A stretch of DNA of 64,000 nucleotides, taken from the NCBI RefSeq assembly GCF_003674065.1, contig NZ_RDBE01000005.1:1-64000 (forward strand), given 5' to 3'. The stretch comes from Nocardioides mangrovicus. Lineage in GTDB: Bacteria; Actinomycetota; Actinomycetes; Propionibacteriales; Nocardioidaceae. The position numbers were made by a program, and so were the translations under genes. Numbering within the stretch: position 1 is the first letter of the stretch; each line of letters begins with the position of its first letter. This document shows, piece by piece, positions 55,150-63,526 of this stretch. Below the pieces are notes generated by a model. The model searched no databases, was not told the origin of the DNA, and saw nothing but the letters and a program-made list of their open reading frames with translations.

Positions 55150-55581
55150 ATGAGCGCACGCACCAAGGCCCGCAAGCGGGCCCTCGACCTGCTCTTCGCC
55201 TCCGAGGTGCGGGGACGATCGGCCGTCGAGGCGCTCGACGAGGAGCTGGCCGACACCGCGCCCGACGCACGCCCGGTGGCCGACTACACCGGCGTGCTGG
55301 TCCGCGGCGTCGAGGAGCACCGGACCCGCATCGACGAGCTGCTCACCGGCTACTCGACCCAGTGGCCGCTGGCCCGCATGCCCTCGGTGGACCGCAACGT
55401 CCTGCGGCTGGGCGTCTTCGAGGTGCTGTGGTCCGACGACGTTCCCGACGCCGTCGCCGTCTCCGAGGCGGTGAACCTGGCCCGCGACCTGTCCACCGAC
55501 GAGTCGCCGGCCTACGTCAACGGCATCCTCGGCAGCGTCGTGCGCGACAAGGGCCGGATCGGACCCGGGCTCGTTGGCTGA
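55150..55581 (+). CDS. nusB: transcription antitermination factor NusB
   Basis: A 143-residue all-helical protein that binds boxA RNA with S10 during rRNA antitermination. SARTKARKRALDLLFASEV start, PSVDRNVLRLGVFEVLW and SPAYVNGILGSVV are family hallmarks. Its stop overlaps the next gene's TTG start. Confidence 0.95.
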   Translation: MSARTKARKRALDLLFASEVRGRSAVEALDEELADTAPDARPVADYTGVLVRGVEEHRTRIDELLTGYSTQWPLARMPSVDRNVLRLGVFEVLWSDDVPDAVAVSEAVNLARDLSTDESPAYVNGILGSVVRDKGRIGPGLVG

Positions 55582-56581
55582 CCCAGAGCTGCCCGACGGC
55601 TGGTCCGCCCGGGTGCCGGTGCTCGACGACGTAGCGGCACTGGTCCGGCTGCGAGGCGCCGACCAGCAGCCGTGGACCGGCTCCGACCGGGTCGACGCCG
55701 AGGGCATCGAGTCCGAGGTGGCCGGCGAGGCGTCGTGGACCCGGCGCCAGCTGGTCGCCGTTGGCGAGGACGACGTGCCGCGCTGCTGGATCACGGTGCA
55801 CGACCGCGCGGCGGGCCGGGCGCTGGTGTGGGGCTACTTCGACCGCGAGGTGGCCGAGGTCGACCGGATCGCGCTGGCCTTCTACCGGTGGGCGCAGGAG
55901 CAGGCCATGGCGATGGCCGCCATGCGCGGCGTGACGCAGACGCGGCTCGACGAGAGCCCGTTCGCCGGCGACGAGCGCCAGGAGCGGTGGCTGGCCGAGG
56001 CCGGCTACGCCAAGCGGCGCACCTGGCTGCACATGACCCGTCCGGTGAGCACCGAGGACGCCGGGTTCGTCGCGCGTACCGGCGTCTCGGTGCGGCCGGT
56101 GGGGGTGCACGAGAACGGGATGCCGGTGGCCGAGGACCTCCAGGTCGTGCACCGGATGCTCGAGGAGTCCTTCGAGGACCACTTCAACTCCTACCGGGAG
56201 AGCTTCCCGGAGTTCGTGCAGCGGCTGCGCGAGGACCCGGGCCACCGGTGGGACCACTGGTGGATCGCCTACGTCGACGAGGACACGCCCGCGGGCACCG
56301 TCGTCTGCTCCGTGCTCGCGCCCGACGCGGACGGCATCGAGGGCTCCTACGTGGAGTACATCGGCGTCAACCGGCACGCACGGGGCAGGGGAGTGGCCAA
56401 GTCGCTGCTCGGCACCGTCTTCGCCGACGCCGCGGAGCGCGGCCGCAACCGGGTCGACCTGGAGGTCGACGACGACTCGCCCACCAACGCCGACCAGCTC
56501 TACCTCTCACTCGGCTTCGAGTGCGAGTACGTCACCGATTCCTGGTTCAAGGACCTGTCGGTGGGTATCGAGAGTCCATGA
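55574..56581 (+). CDS. tandem GNAT-domain acetyltransferase
   Basis: A 335-residue protein with two GNAT folds; the second (about 170-330) has the acetyl-CoA loop NRHARGRGVAKSLLG and the closing YLSLGFE. The N-terminal copy is degenerate. This double layout resembles MshD-type mycothiol synthases and many uncharacterised transferases; the substrate is unknown. TTG 55574 is the start that fits the nusB overlap, but a later start cannot be excluded. Confidence 0.82.
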   Translation: MADPELPDGWSARVPVLDDVAALVRLRGADQQPWTGSDRVDAEGIESEVAGEASWTRRQLVAVGEDDVPRCWITVHDRAAGRALVWGYFDREVAEVDRIALAFYRWAQEQAMAMAAMRGVTQTRLDESPFAGDERQERWLAEAGYAKRRTWLHMTRPVSTEDAGFVARTGVSVRPVGVHENGMPVAEDLQVVHRMLEESFEDHFNSYRESFPEFVQRLREDPGHRWDHWWIAYVDEDTPAGTVVCSVLAPDADGIEGSYVEYIGVNRHARGRGVAKSLLGTVFADAAERGRNRVDLEVDDDSPTNADQLYLSLGFECEYVTDSWFKDLSVGIESP

Positions 56582-57390
56582 CCCCCGCCCTGGGCCTCGG
56601 GAGCAAGCAGGTCCGCTCCGACGACGCCGTCGACGCGGTGGCCCGGGTGGGTCTGTCGGCGTACGGCGTGGTGCACCTGCTGGTCGCCGTCCTCGCGGTG
56701 CGGCTGGCCCTGGGCAACGGCGGCGGCTCGGCGAGCCAGAAGGGTGCGCTGGCCGAGCTGGCCCGGCAGCCCTTCGGCCTGGTCATGGTCTGGGCGGTCT
56801 CGGTGGGGCTGTTCTGCCTGGCGCTGTGGCGCGCTGAGCAGGCGGCCGTCGGCTACGCCGACGCCGACGGCGCCGAGCGGGTGCGCAAGCGGGCCACCGC
56901 AGCGCTGAAGGCGGTCATCTACGTCGCGCTCGGCGTCAGCGGCATCAAGATCGCGCTGGGCTCCGGCTCCTCGGGCAAGGGCTCGGACGGCTGGACCGCC
57001 CAGCTGATGGACCTGCCCGGCGGTCAGGTGCTCGTGGTCCTGGTCGGGCTCGCCGTCGTCGGCGCCGGCGGCTACCTGGCCTACCTGGGGATCACCGGCG
57101 AGGCGAAGGACAAGCTCGACGCGGAGGGCCGCAGCGGCGACACGGGCCGCGCGTTCGTCGTCTTCGGCACGGTCGGCTACGTGGCCAAGGGCGTCTCGAT
57201 CGCCCTGGTCGGCGGCCTGTTCGTCTACGCGGGCGTCACCCACGACCCCGATAAGTCCGGCGGCCTCGACCAGGCCCTGCACACCGTCCTGCGCGAGCCG
57301 TTCGGCGTGGTCCTGCTGCTGCTCATCGCCGCCGGACTGGCCTGCTACGGCGTCTTCTGCCTGGCCCGCGCCCGGCACCTGGACCGGTAG
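56578..57390 (+). CDS. DUF1206 membrane protein
   Basis: A 270-residue protein with six hydrophobic helices arranged as three repeats of a helical pair, each opening with an ARVGLSAYGVVHLLVA-like stretch (near 22, 105 and 200), the DUF1206 pattern. Function unknown. Its ATG overlaps the GNAT stop (ATGA). Confidence 0.9.
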   Translation: MTPALGLGSKQVRSDDAVDAVARVGLSAYGVVHLLVAVLAVRLALGNGGGSASQKGALAELARQPFGLVMVWAVSVGLFCLALWRAEQAAVGYADADGAERVRKRATAALKAVIYVALGVSGIKIALGSGSSGKGSDGWTAQLMDLPGGQVLVVLVGLAVVGAGGYLAYLGITGEAKDKLDAEGRSGDTGRAFVVFGTVGYVAKGVSIALVGGLFVYAGVTHDPDKSGGLDQALHTVLREPFGVVLLLLIAAGLACYGVFCLARARHLDR

Positions 57391-57399
57391 CCGCCGAGC

Positions 57400-58014
57400 G
57401 TGCGCTTCGAGGGCCGGATCGCCGGCGTCGGGACCACCAGCGGCGTACGCCTGGTGGTGGGCCGGTGGGACCAGTCGCCGTTCGGCGCCTTCACCGACGT
57501 GATGGTCGCCCACGACCAGCGCACCCTGCTCGCGCCGACGCAGGAGGTGGCCGACTTCGTCGCCTCGACCTACCGCTTCGACGAGGTGGTGGTGGGGGAG
57601 GTGCGGGTCGAGGGGTGGCACGTCACCGCGCCCGGGCTCGACCTGGAGCTCGAGGTCGGCCGACGCACCAGGTTGGGGCGGCTGCTGGTCGGTGCGGGCA
57701 CGCTGGGTTCGATGTTCGGGGGGTTCACCACGGCACCGTGGTGGACCGTCGTCACCGACCCGGTGGCCCGGTTGACGATGCGCGGGGTCCGCACTCGCGG
57801 GACCGCCGGCCAGGGTCGTCGCGAGTACTACGGCGCGACCGACCTGCACCGCGTCGACGCCGTGCGCGGCACCTGGCGCGGCGCCGACCTCGGCGACCTG
57901 GCCGAGGTCTGGCCCGAGCCGGGCTTCGGCTTCGGGTCGACGCCGCGACGGCCGGGGGTGACGCGGTTGGTCACCACAGTGCTTGGATCGGGGAGTGACC
58001 ACCCAGAGCTGTGA
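57400..58014 (+). CDS. conserved hypothetical protein
   Basis: A 204-residue beta-rich cytosolic protein (RFEGRIAGVGTTSGVRLVVGRW start; GGFTTAPWWTVVTDPVARL core; EYYGATDLHRV). No transmembrane segment and no family name that I can assign with confidence. GTG 57400 is 9 nt after the DUF1206 stop, and its end overlaps the oxidoreductase start. Bases 57721-57741 inside it equal, in reverse complement, the terminator palindrome at 12277-12297. Confidence 0.75.
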   Translation: MRFEGRIAGVGTTSGVRLVVGRWDQSPFGAFTDVMVAHDQRTLLAPTQEVADFVASTYRFDEVVVGEVRVEGWHVTAPGLDLELEVGRRTRLGRLLVGAGTLGSMFGGFTTAPWWTVVTDPVARLTMRGVRTRGTAGQGRREYYGATDLHRVDAVRGTWRGADLGDLAEVWPEPGFGFGSTPRRPGVTRLVTTVLGSGSDHPEL

Positions 58015-59347
58015 TGTCGTCGTCGTCGGCCTCGGACCCGGAGGGGAGGCGGCGGCGACCCAGCTGGCCAAGGCCGGTCTGGAGGTGGTCGGCATCGACG
58101 AGCGACTGGTGGGCGGCGAGTGCCCCTACTTCGGCTGCATCCCGTCGAAGATGATCATCCGCGGCGCCGACGCGCTGGGGGAGGCCCGCCGGGTGCCGGA
58201 GTTCGCCGGTGCTTCGCAGGTCGAGCCCGACTGGACGCCGGTCGCCACCCGGATCCGCGACGAGGCCACCGACGACTGGGACGACGCCGTCGCGGTGAAG
58301 CGGCTGCAGGACGCCGGCGTCACCTTCGTGCGCGGGCACGGTCGCCTCGCCGGCCCGAAGGCGATCGAGGTGGGTGAGCATCGCTACGAGGCGCGCCGAG
58401 GCGTCGTGCTCAACACCGGCACCCGTCCGGCGGCGCCGCCGATCGAGGGACTCGCCGACACCCCGTACTGGACCAACCGCGACGTGCTGCGCTCCGAGTC
58501 GCTGCCGGCCTCGCTGGCCGTCATCGGAGGCGGCCCGATCGGGGCGGAGCTGGCGCAGGCGATCGGCCGCTTCGGCGTGCGGGTGACGCTGGTGGAGATT
58601 GGCCCACGCATCCTGGGCCCCGAGGAGCCGGAGGCCGGCGACCTGCTGGCCGAGGTGATGACCAAGGAGGGCGTCCAGGTGCTCGCCGACGTCGAGATCG
58701 CCTCGGTCTCCTACGCCGAGGGGCACTTCACCCTCGACCTGGGCGACCAGCAGGTCACCGCCGACAAGCTGCTGGTGGCCGCCGGGCGCGCCCCGAACCT
58801 CGACGACGTCGGCCTGGAGACAGTCGGTCTCGACCCGACCGCCCGGACCCTGGAGACCGACGAGCACATGGCCGTCCAGGACGGGCTGTGGGCGATCGGC
58901 GACATCGCCGGCCACGGCGCCTTCACCCACATGTCGATGTACGAGGCCCAGATCGCCGCCCGCGCGATCCTCGGCACCGAAGGTTTCGTGGCCGACTACC
59001 GCGCCGTCCCGCACGTCACCTTCACCGACCCCGAGGTCGGCGGCGTGGGCATGACCGAGAAGCAGGCCCGCGAGGCCGGGCTCACCGTGGCCGTCGGCAC
59101 CCAGGACCTCTCGGCCAACACTCGCGGCTGGATCGCCAAGGCCCAGGGCCTCATCAAGCTCGTCGCCGACACCGACCGCGACGTCCTGGTCGGCGGCACC
59201 GTCGTCGGCCCGGCCGGCGGCGAGATCCTCGGCATGATCACGATGGCCGTCCACGCGGAGGTCCCGATCGCGACCCTGCGCTCCATGGTCGGCGCCTACC
59301 CGACCCTCCACCGGGGGTTCTCCGAGGCGCTGGCCGACCTGACCTAA
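57995..59347 (+). CDS. FAD-dependent pyridine nucleotide-disulfide oxidoreductase
   Basis: A 450-residue flavoprotein of the class I disulfide-reductase family: FAD loop VGLGPGGEAAA, redox pair in GGECPYFGCIPSK (Cys-X4-Cys), NAD(P) loop GGGPIGAELA and second FAD motif AIGDIAG. The C-terminal His-X-Pro-X4-Glu site of dihydrolipoamide dehydrogenase is altered: the stretch reads AYPTLHRGFSE. It is therefore more like mercuric-reductase-like or LpdA-type enzymes, and lipoamide is unlikely to be its substrate. GTG 57995 overlaps the preceding gene. Confidence 0.88.
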   Translation: MTTQSCDVVVVGLGPGGEAAATQLAKAGLEVVGIDERLVGGECPYFGCIPSKMIIRGADALGEARRVPEFAGASQVEPDWTPVATRIRDEATDDWDDAVAVKRLQDAGVTFVRGHGRLAGPKAIEVGEHRYEARRGVVLNTGTRPAAPPIEGLADTPYWTNRDVLRSESLPASLAVIGGGPIGAELAQAIGRFGVRVTLVEIGPRILGPEEPEAGDLLAEVMTKEGVQVLADVEIASVSYAEGHFTLDLGDQQVTADKLLVAAGRAPNLDDVGLETVGLDPTARTLETDEHMAVQDGLWAIGDIAGHGAFTHMSMYEAQIAARAILGTEGFVADYRAVPHVTFTDPEVGGVGMTEKQAREAGLTVAVGTQDLSANTRGWIAKAQGLIKLVADTDRDVLVGGTVVGPAGGEILGMITMAVHAEVPIATLRSMVGAYPTLHRGFSEALADLT

Positions 59348-59384
59348 ACGGACTACCGCCCTAGTGCGCCCGGGCTGCCAGCCG

Positions 59385-60098
59385 TCAGCCGAGGATCAGC
59401 CGGCGCCCGCGCAGGGCGTCGTAGGCCGGTCGGCAGGCCTCGGCGACGGCGCGGTCGTGCTCGGTGAGGTCCGGCTCGCGACGGCGGTAGGGCTCGAAGC
59501 CGGTGGACCGCTCGACCGCGGCGTACCAGTGCGGGGCCCACACGCCGTCGGAGTCGCGGCGGCCGGCGGGCCAGCGCAGCATCTCCTCGGTGAAGTCGAG
59601 GTCGAGCCAGCCGCACAGCCAGCGCAGGTAGCCGCCCGGAGCGCGCAGGAAGTCGGCGGCGTCGATGACCGGGGTGTCGGCCGGCAGTACCTCGACCAGC
59701 CGCTGCTGCTGGAGCAGCCCGATGTCGTCGGGCTCGCAGGCCTCGCGGCTGCGGACGTAGGAGGCCACGACCTCGGCCGGGTCGCGGATGATCACGACGT
59801 GGCGCAGCGCGGCCAGCCAGCCCAGGTCCAGGTCGAGGCGCACGTGGTGGGTCATCTGCTTGGAGTACTGCACCGGGGCGCTCGTCGGGGCCAGCAGTGC
59901 CGCGATGACGTCGTCGGGCTCGCAGGGCTGCGAGGCCAGGACCTCGTCGCGGGCGGGGTGGGGGAGACCGGTGTGGGTGAGGTACGCGGCGTAGAAGGGC
60001 TCGTCGACCACGACGGTGTCGGGGCGGTTCTCCCACGAGCGCATCAGCGCGGTCGAGATGTTGCGAGGTCCGCTCCAGGCGGCCAGCCGGACGGTCAC
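59385..60098 (-). CDS. sulfotransferase-like P-loop protein
   Basis: A 237-residue protein with sulfotransferase-fold signatures: 5'-phosphosulfate loop WSGPRNISTALMRSW near the N-terminus and 3'-phosphate motif VVIIRDPAEVVASYVRSR near 103. It follows the class IV aminotransferase gene by 10 nt and is certainly co-transcribed. The linkage suggests that both act on one amino-acid-derived substrate, but the chemistry is unknown. GTG 60098 start. Confidence 0.82.
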   Translation of the reverse strand: MTVRLAAWSGPRNISTALMRSWENRPDTVVVDEPFYAAYLTHTGLPHPARDEVLASQPCEPDDVIAALLAPTSAPVQYSKQMTHHVRLDLDLGWLAALRHVVIIRDPAEVVASYVRSREACEPDDIGLLQQQRLVEVLPADTPVIDAADFLRAPGGYLRWLCGWLDLDFTEEMLRWPAGRRDSDGVWAPHWYAAVERSTGFEPYRRREPDLTEHDRAVAEACRPAYDALRGRRLILG

Positions 60099-60108
60099 CG
60101 GTGCAGGC

Positions 60109-61050
60109 TCACCCGCGTGCGGCGACGTCAGCGGCGACGTGCTCGGCGTAGAGGTCCTGCAGTCGTTCGGTGACCGGACCCCTGGTGCCCGCGTGGGGTG
60201 TGCCCGCGCCGATGGTGCGACCGTCGACCGTCCGCACCGGCACCACACCGCCGAAGGTGCCGGTGACGAAGGCCTCGGCCGCGTTGTAGACGTCGGTCAG
60301 GCTGAAGGTCCGCTCGAGGGCGGGGATGTCGTGGGACCGGCACACGGTGAGCACGTTGGCACGCGTGATGCCGTGCAGGCAGTAGCGACCGTCGGAGGTC
60401 CAGACCTCCCCGCCGCGCGTGACGATGAAGAAGTGGGTGCTGTTGCAGGTGGCCACGAACCCGTCGGGGTCGAGCATGAGCGCCTCGTCGGCGCCGGCGG
60501 TGTAGGCCTGGATGCAGGCGCTGACGTCGTTGAGCTTGCTGTGGGCGTTGAGCCGCGGATCGAGGGTGTCGGGGTGGGCGCGCCGCACGTGGGTGGTGAA
60601 CAAGGTGATGCCGTCGCGCGCCGGGGTCGGGTCCGGCTCCTTGAACTCCGCCACCACCACGACCGTCGGCGGGCCGACGGTGACGCGAGGATCCTGGTAG
60701 GGCGTCGACTTCACCCCGCGGGTGACCATCAGCCGCAGGTGCACCCCGTCGACCATGTCGTTGGCGCGCAGCGTCGCGTAGATGGCCTCGGTCAGCGCCT
60801 GCCGGGAGGGCAGCTCGATCAGCAAGGCCCGGGCGCCCTCTTCGAGTCGGTCGAGGTGCTGGTCGAGGAAGGCCGGGTGACCGGCGACCACACGCAGCCC
60901 CTCCCACACGCCGTCGCCCAGGACGAACCCGGAGTCGAAGACCGAGACCACCGCCCGCTCGCGCGGCACCAGCCCGTCGTCGACCCAGACGAGCACCTCG
61001 GCGTTGCGCGGGTCGGAGGCGGAGTGCTGGGTGCCGGTCGGGGTGGCCAC
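60109..61050 (-). CDS. class IV (branched-chain/D-amino acid type) aminotransferase
   Basis: A 313-residue fold-type IV PLP enzyme, the second in the window. Lys172 (LNAHSKLNDVSA) binds PLP; DEALMLDPDGFVATCNSTHFF and HGITRANVL give the cofactor phosphate contacts. Compared with pabC at 11437 it is longer and closer to branched-chain aminotransferases. First gene of a two-gene unit with the sulfotransferase-like protein; divergent from marR. Confidence 0.87.
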   Translation of the reverse strand: MATPTGTQHSASDPRNAEVLVWVDDGLVPRERAVVSVFDSGFVLGDGVWEGLRVVAGHPAFLDQHLDRLEEGARALLIELPSRQALTEAIYATLRANDMVDGVHLRLMVTRGVKSTPYQDPRVTVGPPTVVVVAEFKEPDPTPARDGITLFTTHVRRAHPDTLDPRLNAHSKLNDVSACIQAYTAGADEALMLDPDGFVATCNSTHFFIVTRGGEVWTSDGRYCLHGITRANVLTVCRSHDIPALERTFSLTDVYNAAEAFVTGTFGGVVPVRTVDGRTIGAGTPHAGTRGPVTERLQDLYAEHVAADVAARG

Positions 61051-61128
61051 GCGCCTAGGTTCCCATCCGGGTCCCCGGCCAGGCTCGCGTGTCGCCGACG
61101 CCAGCCGAAGCTGGTCAGGCTGGACTGT

Positions 61129-61157
61129 TGAACAGGCTGACCTGTGCAGTTTAGACT
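61129..61157 (+). promoter_or_regulatory. marR promoter with candidate operator
   Basis: TAGACT (61152-61157) ends 6 nt before ATG 61164, a leaderless geometry. Just upstream, TG-A-ACAGG-CTGA-CCTGT-G-CA (61129-61148) is a near-perfect palindrome placed to act as the autoregulatory MarR operator. Confidence 0.55.
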
Positions 61158-61163
61158 GTCGAT

Positions 61164-61583
61164 ATGACCGAGAGTGCCAGCGAAGCCGCCCACGCGGTGC
61201 GAGTCGTCGTCGGCCGGCTGCGTCGCCGACTGCGCGAGGTCGCCGGCGACGAGGAGCTCACGCCGTCGCAGACCTCGGCGCTGGGCCGGCTGATGCGCGA
61301 GGAGCCGATGAGCGCCAGCGCGCTGGCCGCGGCCGAAGGAGTACGGCCCCAATCCATGGCAGCGACGCTCGACGTGCTCCACCAGCGCGGCCTGGTCGAG
61401 CGCAGCCCCGACCCGACCGACGGTCGCCGGCACGACCTGTGGCTCACAGAGGCCGCGCACGAGTTCGTCGCCGGCTCGCGCCGCAGCAAGGAGGAGTGGC
61501 TGAGCCAGGCGCTCGGCACACTGACCGAGGCCGAGCGGAGGACCGTGATCGAGGCGATGGCGCTGCTCGAGCGTCTCGCATGA
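61164..61583 (+). CDS. MarR-family transcriptional regulator
   Basis: A 139-residue winged-helix regulator: LTPSQTSALGRL, the recognition region GVRPQSMAATLDVLHQRGLVER and the wing SPDPTDGRRHDLWLT. It overlaps the MFS transporter gene (ATGA), so it probably represses its own operon and responds to the exported compound. Confidence 0.93.
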   Translation: MTESASEAAHAVRVVVGRLRRRLREVAGDEELTPSQTSALGRLMREEPMSASALAAAEGVRPQSMAATLDVLHQRGLVERSPDPTDGRRHDLWLTEAAHEFVAGSRRSKEEWLSQALGTLTEAERRTVIEAMALLERLA

Positions 61584-62899
61584 CGGCCACCACCGCAGCG
61601 CCGGCCCACTACGACCGACGGCTCACTCTGCCCCTCCTGCTGGGCTCGGTGCTCAATCCGGTCAACTCCTCGATGGTGGCGGTCGCGCTGGTGCCGATCG
61701 GCGCCGCGTTCGGCGAGCCCCCCAGCCGCACGACGTGGCTCGTCACCTCCCTCTACGTCACCACCGCGATCGGGCAGCCGCTGCTGGGCCGGCTCGTGGA
61801 CAGGTTCGGCCCCCGCCGGCTCTACCTGGCCGCCACCGCGCTGGTGGGCATCGCCGGCATGATCGGGTTGCTGGCGCAGTCGCTGGACTGGCTGATCGTG
61901 TCCCGGGTGCTGCTGGGCCTGGGCACCTGCTCGGCCTTCCCCGCCGCGATGTACCTGATCCGCAGCGAGGCCGAGCGCACCGGCGAGGAGGCGCCCACCG
62001 GCGTGCTCACCGCGCTGTCCGTGGCCAACCAGACCGTCGCCGTCGTCGGACCGACCCTCGGAGGCCTGCTCATCGGCCTCGGCAGCTGGCGCCTGGTATT
62101 CGGCGTCAACGTCCCGCTATCACTGGCCTGCCTGGTCCTCGGCGCACTCCGGCTGCCGTCCACGACCGCGGTCGAGCTCAGGGACGGCGGGCAGGGAGCA
62201 AGCGTGGATGAATCGGGCGACGGGCGCGCGAACCCGGTCGATTCGCGCCCATTACGTCCGGAAGGTGACCCGGTTTCACCGGCCGACCGGCGAAACCGGC
62301 CACCGGCCCTCCACCGCCGCCCCGCCCTCCTCCTGACCTACCTCCGCATGACCCTCTACGGCGTGGTCGTGTACTCCTTCCTCTACGGCTTCACCCAGTG
62401 GCTGGAGGACGGCCGCGGGCTCGGGGCGACGTCGGCGGGCTTGCTGCTGCTGCCGATGTCGGTGACCGCGGTGGCGGTGACTGCTCTCGTCGGGCGTACC
62501 CGGGTGCTGTGGTGGAAGCTGGTGCTCGCGGCGGTCGCGTTCTGCGTCGCCGGCGCGGCGATGCCGCTCCTGGGTTCGGCGACCTCGGTCCTCGCGTTGG
62601 GGTTCGTGACGCTGTGTGTGGGCGTCGGGCAGGGCACGGCCTCGCTGGCCAACCAGAACGCCGTCTACCTGCAGGCGCCGCCGGAGCGGATGGGTGCGGC
62701 TGCGGGGTTCCTGCGCACCGCGGGCTACCTCGGCGCGATCGTCTCCTCGGCCGCGGTCGCCGCGTTCTTCGGCGCCGACGCCGGCACCCACGGCCTGCAC
62801 GAGCTCGGCTGGTTCGTGCTGGGCTGCGCCCTGGCGCTGCTCGCCGTCACCCTCCTCGACCCCTCGATCCGTCGCTCCGACCAGAAGGTGAGTCCATGA
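61580..62899 (+). CDS. MFS transporter (DHA2-like)
   Basis: A 439-residue MFS exporter: NPVNSSMVAVALVPIG in TM1, motif A GRLVDRFGPRR, motif C-like VGPTLGGLLIGLGSWRLVF in TM5. The loop after TM6 (about residues 205-255) is encoded by palindromic DNA with codons rare elsewhere in the gene, including a TTA leucine codon at 62252-62254. It overlaps marR and the hydrolase gene. Confidence 0.9.
   Translation: MTATTAAPAHYDRRLTLPLLLGSVLNPVNSSMVAVALVPIGAAFGEPPSRTTWLVTSLYVTTAIGQPLLGRLVDRFGPRRLYLAATALVGIAGMIGLLAQSLDWLIVSRVLLGLGTCSAFPAAMYLIRSEAERTGEEAPTGVLTALSVANQTVAVVGPTLGGLLIGLGSWRLVFGVNVPLSLACLVLGALRLPSTTAVELRDGGQGASVDESGDGRANPVDSRPLRPEGDPVSPADRRNRPPALHRRPALLLTYLRMTLYGVVVYSFLYGFTQWLEDGRGLGATSAGLLLLPMSVTAVAVTALVGRTRVLWWKLVLAAVAFCVAGAAMPLLGSATSVLALGFVTLCVGVGQGTASLANQNAVYLQAPPERMGAAAGFLRTAGYLGAIVSSAAVAAFFGADAGTHGLHELGWFVLGCALALLAVTLLDPSIRRSDQKVSP
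62211..62306. repeat. palindromic segment inside the MFS gene
   Basis: Two hairpins lie in 96 bp. The first is imperfect, GGGCG(CG)CGAA with TTCGCGCCC (62222-62250). The second joins CCGGTTTCACCGG (62270-62282) to CCGGCGAAACCGG (62287-62299), 12 of 13 paired, loop CCGA, extended outward by GGTG/CACC. Codons GAT, GAA, CCA, TTA, CGT, GGT, GTT and TCA cluster here. It is in frame and in the central cytosolic loop. Confidence 0.65.
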
Positions 62900-63468
62900 C
62901 CATCAGCGCCCTCGACCCGCACGCCGCACTCGTCGTCGTCGACCTGCAGCGCGGCGTCCTCGGCGTGCCCACCGAGCCGCAGACCGCCGATGAGGTCCTG
63001 GCCCGGTCGGTGCGGCTGGCCGAGGCGTTCCGTGCCGCCGGCCAGCTGGTCGTCCTGGTCCGGGTCAGCTTCGCGCCCGACGGCGCCGACGCCATGCCGG
63101 GGCGTACGGAGCGGGCCGTGCTCGGGCGGACCCTGCCCGGCCGCTGGGACGAGCTCTCCGACGAGCTCACCGGGCACCCCGAGGACGTCGTGGTCACCAA
63201 GCGCAACTGGGGTGCCTTCCACGGCACCGGCCTCGACGTCCAGCTCCGACGCCGCGGGGTCACCCAGGTGTTCCTGACCGGCATCGCCACCACCGCCGGG
63301 GTCGAGTCCACCGCCCGCGCCGCCCATGAGCACGGCTACCACGTCGTGGTCGTCACCGACGCCGTCGCCGACCGCTCCGCCGACCACCACCGCCACAGCG
63401 TCGAGCACGTCTTCCCCCGCCTCGGCGAGACCGGCACCACCGACGACGTGCTCGCGCTGCTGGGGTAG
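62896..63468 (+). CDS. isochorismatase-family hydrolase
   Basis: A 190-residue cysteine-hydrolase-fold protein: ALVVVDLQRGVLG with catalytic Asp and TKRNWGAFHGTGLD with Lys. The segment that usually holds the nucleophilic Cys reads TGIATTAGVESTARAA, with Ala/Thr instead. It is therefore closer to isochorismatase-like enzymes that work without the Cys, or is inactive. Operon partner of the MarR-MFS pair, so it may modify the transported compound. Confidence 0.88.
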   Translation: MTISALDPHAALVVVDLQRGVLGVPTEPQTADEVLARSVRLAEAFRAAGQLVVLVRVSFAPDGADAMPGRTERAVLGRTLPGRWDELSDELTGHPEDVVVTKRNWGAFHGTGLDVQLRRRGVTQVFLTGIATTAGVESTARAAHEHGYHVVVVTDAVADRSADHHRHSVEHVFPRLGETGTTDDVLALLG

Positions 63469-63526
63469 TCCAGAACGCACGACACCAGCAGGGCGGTCCG
63501 CCCTGGTGTCGTTCGTTCTGGACTAC
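63465..63526. terminator. 62-bp palindrome joining two convergent stop codons
   Basis: The two halves pair at 27 of 28 positions, plus a 2-nt bulge (63489-63490): outer arms GTAGTCCAGAACG/CGTTCTGGACTAC, inner arms ACGACACCAG/CTGGTGTCGT and GGGCGG/CCGCCC. The TAG stops of the isochorismatase (63466-63468) and of the convergent MFS gene (CTA at 63523-63525) occupy mirror positions. It is an obvious bidirectional terminator. Confidence 0.85.
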
